This document shows, in pieces, positions 60,486 to 64,000 of a stretch of DNA of 64,000 nucleotides (positions are counted from its first letter, which is position 1; each line of letters begins with the position of its first letter). Both the position numbers and the translations under genes were made by a program. Where the stretch lies: assembly GCF_025024155.1 (NCBI RefSeq), contig NW_026251723.1, forward strand, positions 1 through 64,000. Reading direction: 5' to 3'. The notes under the pieces are model-generated. The model did no database searches. It worked only from the letters and a program-made list of their open reading frames with translations, and had not been told where the DNA came from. Origin of the DNA: Gamsiella multidivaricata. Lineage: Eukaryota; Mortierellomycota; Mortierellomycetes; Mortierellales; Mortierellaceae.

Positions 60486-61548
60486 GCCGGGAAAGAGAAA
60501 GTAATAAAATATATAGTGTTCCTTTTTGAAGCAAATATAAGGAAGGTGTTCAGAGAAGCACGGGGAGGCACGAAGGGGTGGAGGAAGAAGGGAGTTGGTT
60601 CGGGCAGTCTATGGAGGATCGAAGAGGAATGAATATGGCCTCATGTGTCAGCGAGAGATTGGAATCGTCGGCGGTACGATGATCGCTCGGGCAAATGGCG
60701 AGGATGGGGGGGCAGTGTGGATTGGTGGTTTGTTGAAAACTTGCGTGCCTTTAAATAGTCATTACTTCGCCATTTGCCACTATGATTTTATTTAAGTAGT
60801 GAAATAGTACTAACAGTAAAACAAGAGCAAGAAGAAAAAGGTAAAGGAGAGATGAGAGGAGGATTGGAAGAATATGTCTCTGAAGAGGCATCCTGCTGTC
60901 CTGTCCCCAGCGAACATTGAAAGGACAAGCGAATAGTCTAGCTTTTTTTCGGGAATAAAAAAACGATGTGTTTGTTCCATATTTATATACGCCGTGCGAA
61001 CCTGCTGTCCTCCTTCATGCCGCTGAGTAATGTGCCCGCAAGCATTCTGAATGCTGGTCTAATGGGCCTTGTCGGTTCTAGCCTTTCGCTCCACTCATCC
61101 AACTTCTGACTTAGACAATTCTTTTCCTCCTTCGCATGTGTATATTATTTTCCCCGCTCGCTTCACGGCAACTTTATAATGCTTTTTGTACGACCCAATC
61201 GGTCTCATGAGATATCGAAAAATCATAGAGAAGAAAATAACTACTCAACAGTGTGAAATGCGGATGAAATACATACCCTCTACGTGCGTTCTCTACTGTA
61301 ATTAGTCCTATTTGTAGCGTGGAAGAGAGCATGAAGGAGCTTATGCTGAGCATCTCATGTAGGATTCATTGGTAAAATGCAATGGCTGAAATGAGGACAG
61401 ACTGTCAATGCATGTCCTGGTCCATTGTTTCTGCACATGGTAAAGCTGGTATGGCTTTCCTAAATATCTTTGGCGTAAAGCATTCGCACCAACCGACAGC
61501 ATAATCCTCTTTTATCTCTCTTGAGTAAAATGGAAGCCTATAATCCTT

Positions 61549-61584
<36 letters not shown>

Positions 61585-62338
61585 GAAGAGTTGGTCAAAG
61601 TGGTCAAAGGTTCATTAGCGACCACGCGGTGTTCATTTATGACAAAAGATAGAGGGCCTACGGACTTCTAGCGTGATTGTTTTCCTTTACAAACTTTGAG
61701 ATATTATACCGATATACTGGCTTCGCCATCTTTAACACTCTTTTTTGTTGGGTCGTTGGGAAGGAAAACGGTCGGAAAGAAATCCGATGAACGTTCAAGA
61801 GCGTCCATATTTGTATATTGGATGGCGAAGGATCCTTCCCCGTGGAAAATGTAGTTGAGCCTTCCTTTTTATTGACGCCAGATCCTCCCAGGTGTGCAGG
61901 CGTGCCAAAGGCTGGAGCCTTCCCTGAAGGCAGCTGCTAGTTTGAAGGCACGGAGCACTGGATCTATTAACAACGACTCGTGAGCCAAGACCTAAGAAAT
62001 ATTAGAGATAGATAGTAGATTGATAGATTGAGATATTGATGAAGATTGAAGATGTGGCAATGAGGCAGGTGGTTAATCGACTGTGCCATAGTCCAATCTT
62101 GATACTGTTAACTCAGCCAAAATACACGATAACAAAAGAGGATTTGCACAGGCAGCCTTGAGTTGGGTAGTCGGGACGAATCTTCACTAAAAAAAGTCGA
62201 ACAATAGCCTTACCATCATACGCATACGCGCGTCGACGACGGAAAAGACGAAAGAAAAAAAAAAGATTGGCTAAACTGCTAATAACCACCGCGCTTCTTA
62301 CTCATATCCCTGAATCAAATTGTCCCCCCTTCCCCTGC
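60486..62338. other. Intergenic; poly(T) at 61553-61579
   Basis: No supported gene. 61990-62045 is a GATAGATT-like imperfect repeat. The 27-base T run lies in the middle. Confidence 0.55.
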
Positions 62339-62700
62339 CCCCTTCCGGATCATGCAAACGAAGTGCGGCAGCAGACCCTTTTGGTTGCCAGACTTTTGGT
62401 AAGCTGCAGCGACGGAAGGAGCTTAGCGTAGCACGTTCTCGACACTCGATAAATCAATAAAAAAAGTGCCGTTTAGCGCTCTTTTATGTTCATATCTCCT
62501 AGGCCCTTTGTCAAGAAATGAGTCGCACAGTATTTGTTCGCGCACCACTCCTGGATCATAGTTGCCGATGGTTCATTGGAGAAGGTTCGCCTGGAGAGTC
62601 AATCAGGATGTTCAGTATCCTAGTATTTGGACATTTGGATGCGAAGTCGCTTGAGATAGTTTCTTGATAAGTGATGTCGAACCGCTTTGCGCATACGACG
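62339..62700 (-). pseudogene. Decayed PARP-like gene (copy of the gene at 63240-63927)
   Basis: On the minus strand, three segments match the neighbouring PARP-like gene: DITYQETISSDFAS (intact: QITYQEFIPRNLAS), then QEWCANKYCAT (intact: QEWCGNPQCAT), then KSGNQKGLLPHFVC (intact: KSGNHFLLSYFVC). They are in order but in different frames and with stops between them. Nucleotide similarity is clear around 62345-62395 versus 63430-63470, including a shared TTGCCAGACTT. The HGT part is not recognisable. Same orientation and under 1 kb away, so a tandem duplicate that decayed. Confidence 0.75.
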
Positions 62701-63239
62701 TGGCACGCACGCTTTGGGATCGTCATTATTGTTGACTGTTGAGTTTCTTGTTATTTTTCATTGTCCGCATCTATTTATTTATTTTTTTTCAGCTGCGTAA
62801 TGTTCTAGTGTGCTGGAAGAAGAGATAAAGGGATAGAAGCGCGGCGTCGGATGTTCTCCCAAATGACTATCGCCACATGAACGCAACAGGCCCCATTAAA
62901 CCTAACCATCATCTCGTATTCTCAGCGCGCGCCTCATTTCCAACCCAAGGTGCCTGAGTTCGATTTGCTTTATTAGTCGTGAAAAAAAGAAAGGCGAAGA
63001 AAGGGAGCAGAAGTGCAAAGAATACGAGGAAATAAGAGAAATAATAATTTACCCATCGTATTCAGAGTCCTCGCAAATTTTGCATGCGTACCTAAACGAA
63101 TTGAGCCGATGTTTTATTCAAAAGATTCTTTGGGCGGTACTAAAGAGTTGGCGGCAACGCTGCGCCCACGCCGCTACAGTAGCCGGTACGGAACGTCCGA
63201 TGACAGCCGAACTTGGAGCAAGGATCGGAGCATACGCGG

Positions 63240-63927
63240 TCATAGTTGGCTCCGGACGATGGCGAGGAGGATTGGATGAATATCCTTGGGAGATACAAAC
63301 GTAAGTCAATAAAAATGGATATAATAGGCAACGATCCAACACAGGGTATTATGCCTCGTTCTTAAACAAAGATCAACTTACTGCGTCGTTTCGAACGAAG
63401 CAAATGCTACCTCCGGCTCCAAAGTTCCGGGCCTTGCACACAAAGTACGACAGCAGAAAATGGTTGCCAGACTTATTGGTCGCATACCCAGTGGCTGTAG
63501 GGACTTCTGTCGTAAAAAAATGTCCTACAGCGTTTCGGTAAGCGACGAAAGAATTCAGTAAGATAGATTATTCTCAATACTTTGTTAACAGGAGACATTT
63601 GCTTCCCTTACCGCCTCTACTCCAAGTCAGCAAATGACCGTGGTTAAGGATACCCTGGGTAGCGCATTGCGGGTTGCCACACCACTCCTGAGCTTTGATC
63701 GTGATGGGGTCACCTTCTTCGACCCGCTTCACGAGACAGCCGCAGTGTCCGGTGCCATGGAAGTAAGGTCCTGTTCGCCAGTCAGAAGAGGCAAGGTTGC
63801 GCGGGATGAATTCCTGGTATGTGATTTGGTACAGCTTCAAGAGCTTGCCACCAAAATGACCGTTGTACGCCGTGAACTCAGAGGAGGAGGGCATCAGGGA
63901 CGTTACGTGCAGGCCTTGTATTGTCAT
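63240..63927 (-). CDS. Small PARP-like (ADP-ribosyltransferase-fold) protein
   Basis: Exons 63612-63927, 63382-63524 and 63240-63284 give 167 residues. GPYFHGTGHCGC (HGT at 57-59) resembles the PARP HG(T/S) NAD-binding motif. QEWCGNPQCAT adds a Cys pair seen in fungal PARP-like proteins. The second motif region, SRGGHFFTTEVPTATGYA, is like the G-x-Y-F-x(6-9)-Y region but with Phe in place of the first Tyr. The end IHPILLAIVRSQL lacks an obvious catalytic Glu. Mono-ADP-ribosylation, NAD binding only, or inactivity are all possible. The last exon is less certain: reading through the second donor would end the protein at NDAVS. No regulatory domains are attached; length is that of a bare catalytic domain. 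Confidence 0.65.
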
Positions 63928-64000
63928 TGTTACTTGAGTGGGAACCGGTGTTTGCTTTGGAAGTGGGGGACTGAACAGAGAAAGGCAAAAAAAAAAAGTT
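63928..64000. other. 5' flank of the PARP-like gene
   Basis: Only 73 bp before the window edge; nothing recognisable. Confidence 0.5.

Overview
The window looks like nuclear DNA of an oil-rich early-diverging filamentous fungus, most likely Mortierellaceae. This is inferred from gene style and composition, not from a marker gene. Genes are monocistronic and lie on both strands. Most have short GT..AG introns with GTAAGT-like donors. Start codons are often preceded by pyrimidine-rich sense-strand tracts, and homopolymer A/T runs are frequent. I could define about 20 protein genes, two clear gene relics and one decayed tandem duplicate. I saw no tRNA, rRNA, CRISPR array or intact transposon.

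Layout. 1-935 (-): 5' part of an ARMC8/GID5-like armadillo protein that runs off the left edge. 2196-3906 (+): aspartyl protease pseudogene. 5238-6015 (-): small four-exon coiled-coil protein, possibly BORCS7-like, divergent from a GNAT acetyltransferase (6311-7044, +). 7332-10659 (-): six-exon NDT80/PhoG transcription factor. 14102-15320 (+): DUF1769/UPF0590 protein. 16312-18043 (+): Ras GTPase. 19753-21222 (+): Chs7-type chitin synthase export chaperone. 25217-29972 (-): 1403-residue PRRC2/BAT2_N-like RGG protein. 32087-32717 and 35067-35650 (-): two paralogous promethin/LDO-like lipid-droplet membrane proteins. 35981-37135 (-): catalase-fold haem protein. 38309-40332 (-): cytochrome c1. 40790-42204 (-): unrecognised 438-residue protein. 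44163-46097 (-): amino-acid permease. 49972-50827 (+): Mpo1-like dioxygenase. 51577-52447 (+): decayed F-box/LRR gene. 52755-54175 (+): NPC2-type lipid transfer protein. 54718-57137 (-): Whi2-like protein. 58278-60485 (-): F-box protein. 63240-63927 (-): small PARP-like gene, with a decayed copy at 62339-62700.

The genes do not form an operon or an obvious biosynthetic cluster. Several touch lipid handling (promethin-like pair, Mpo1, NPC2) and nutrient or growth signalling (Ras, Whi2, permease, GID subunit). This is a loose theme, not evidence of co-regulation. Most exon models below are hand-spliced; reading phases were checked across every junction given.
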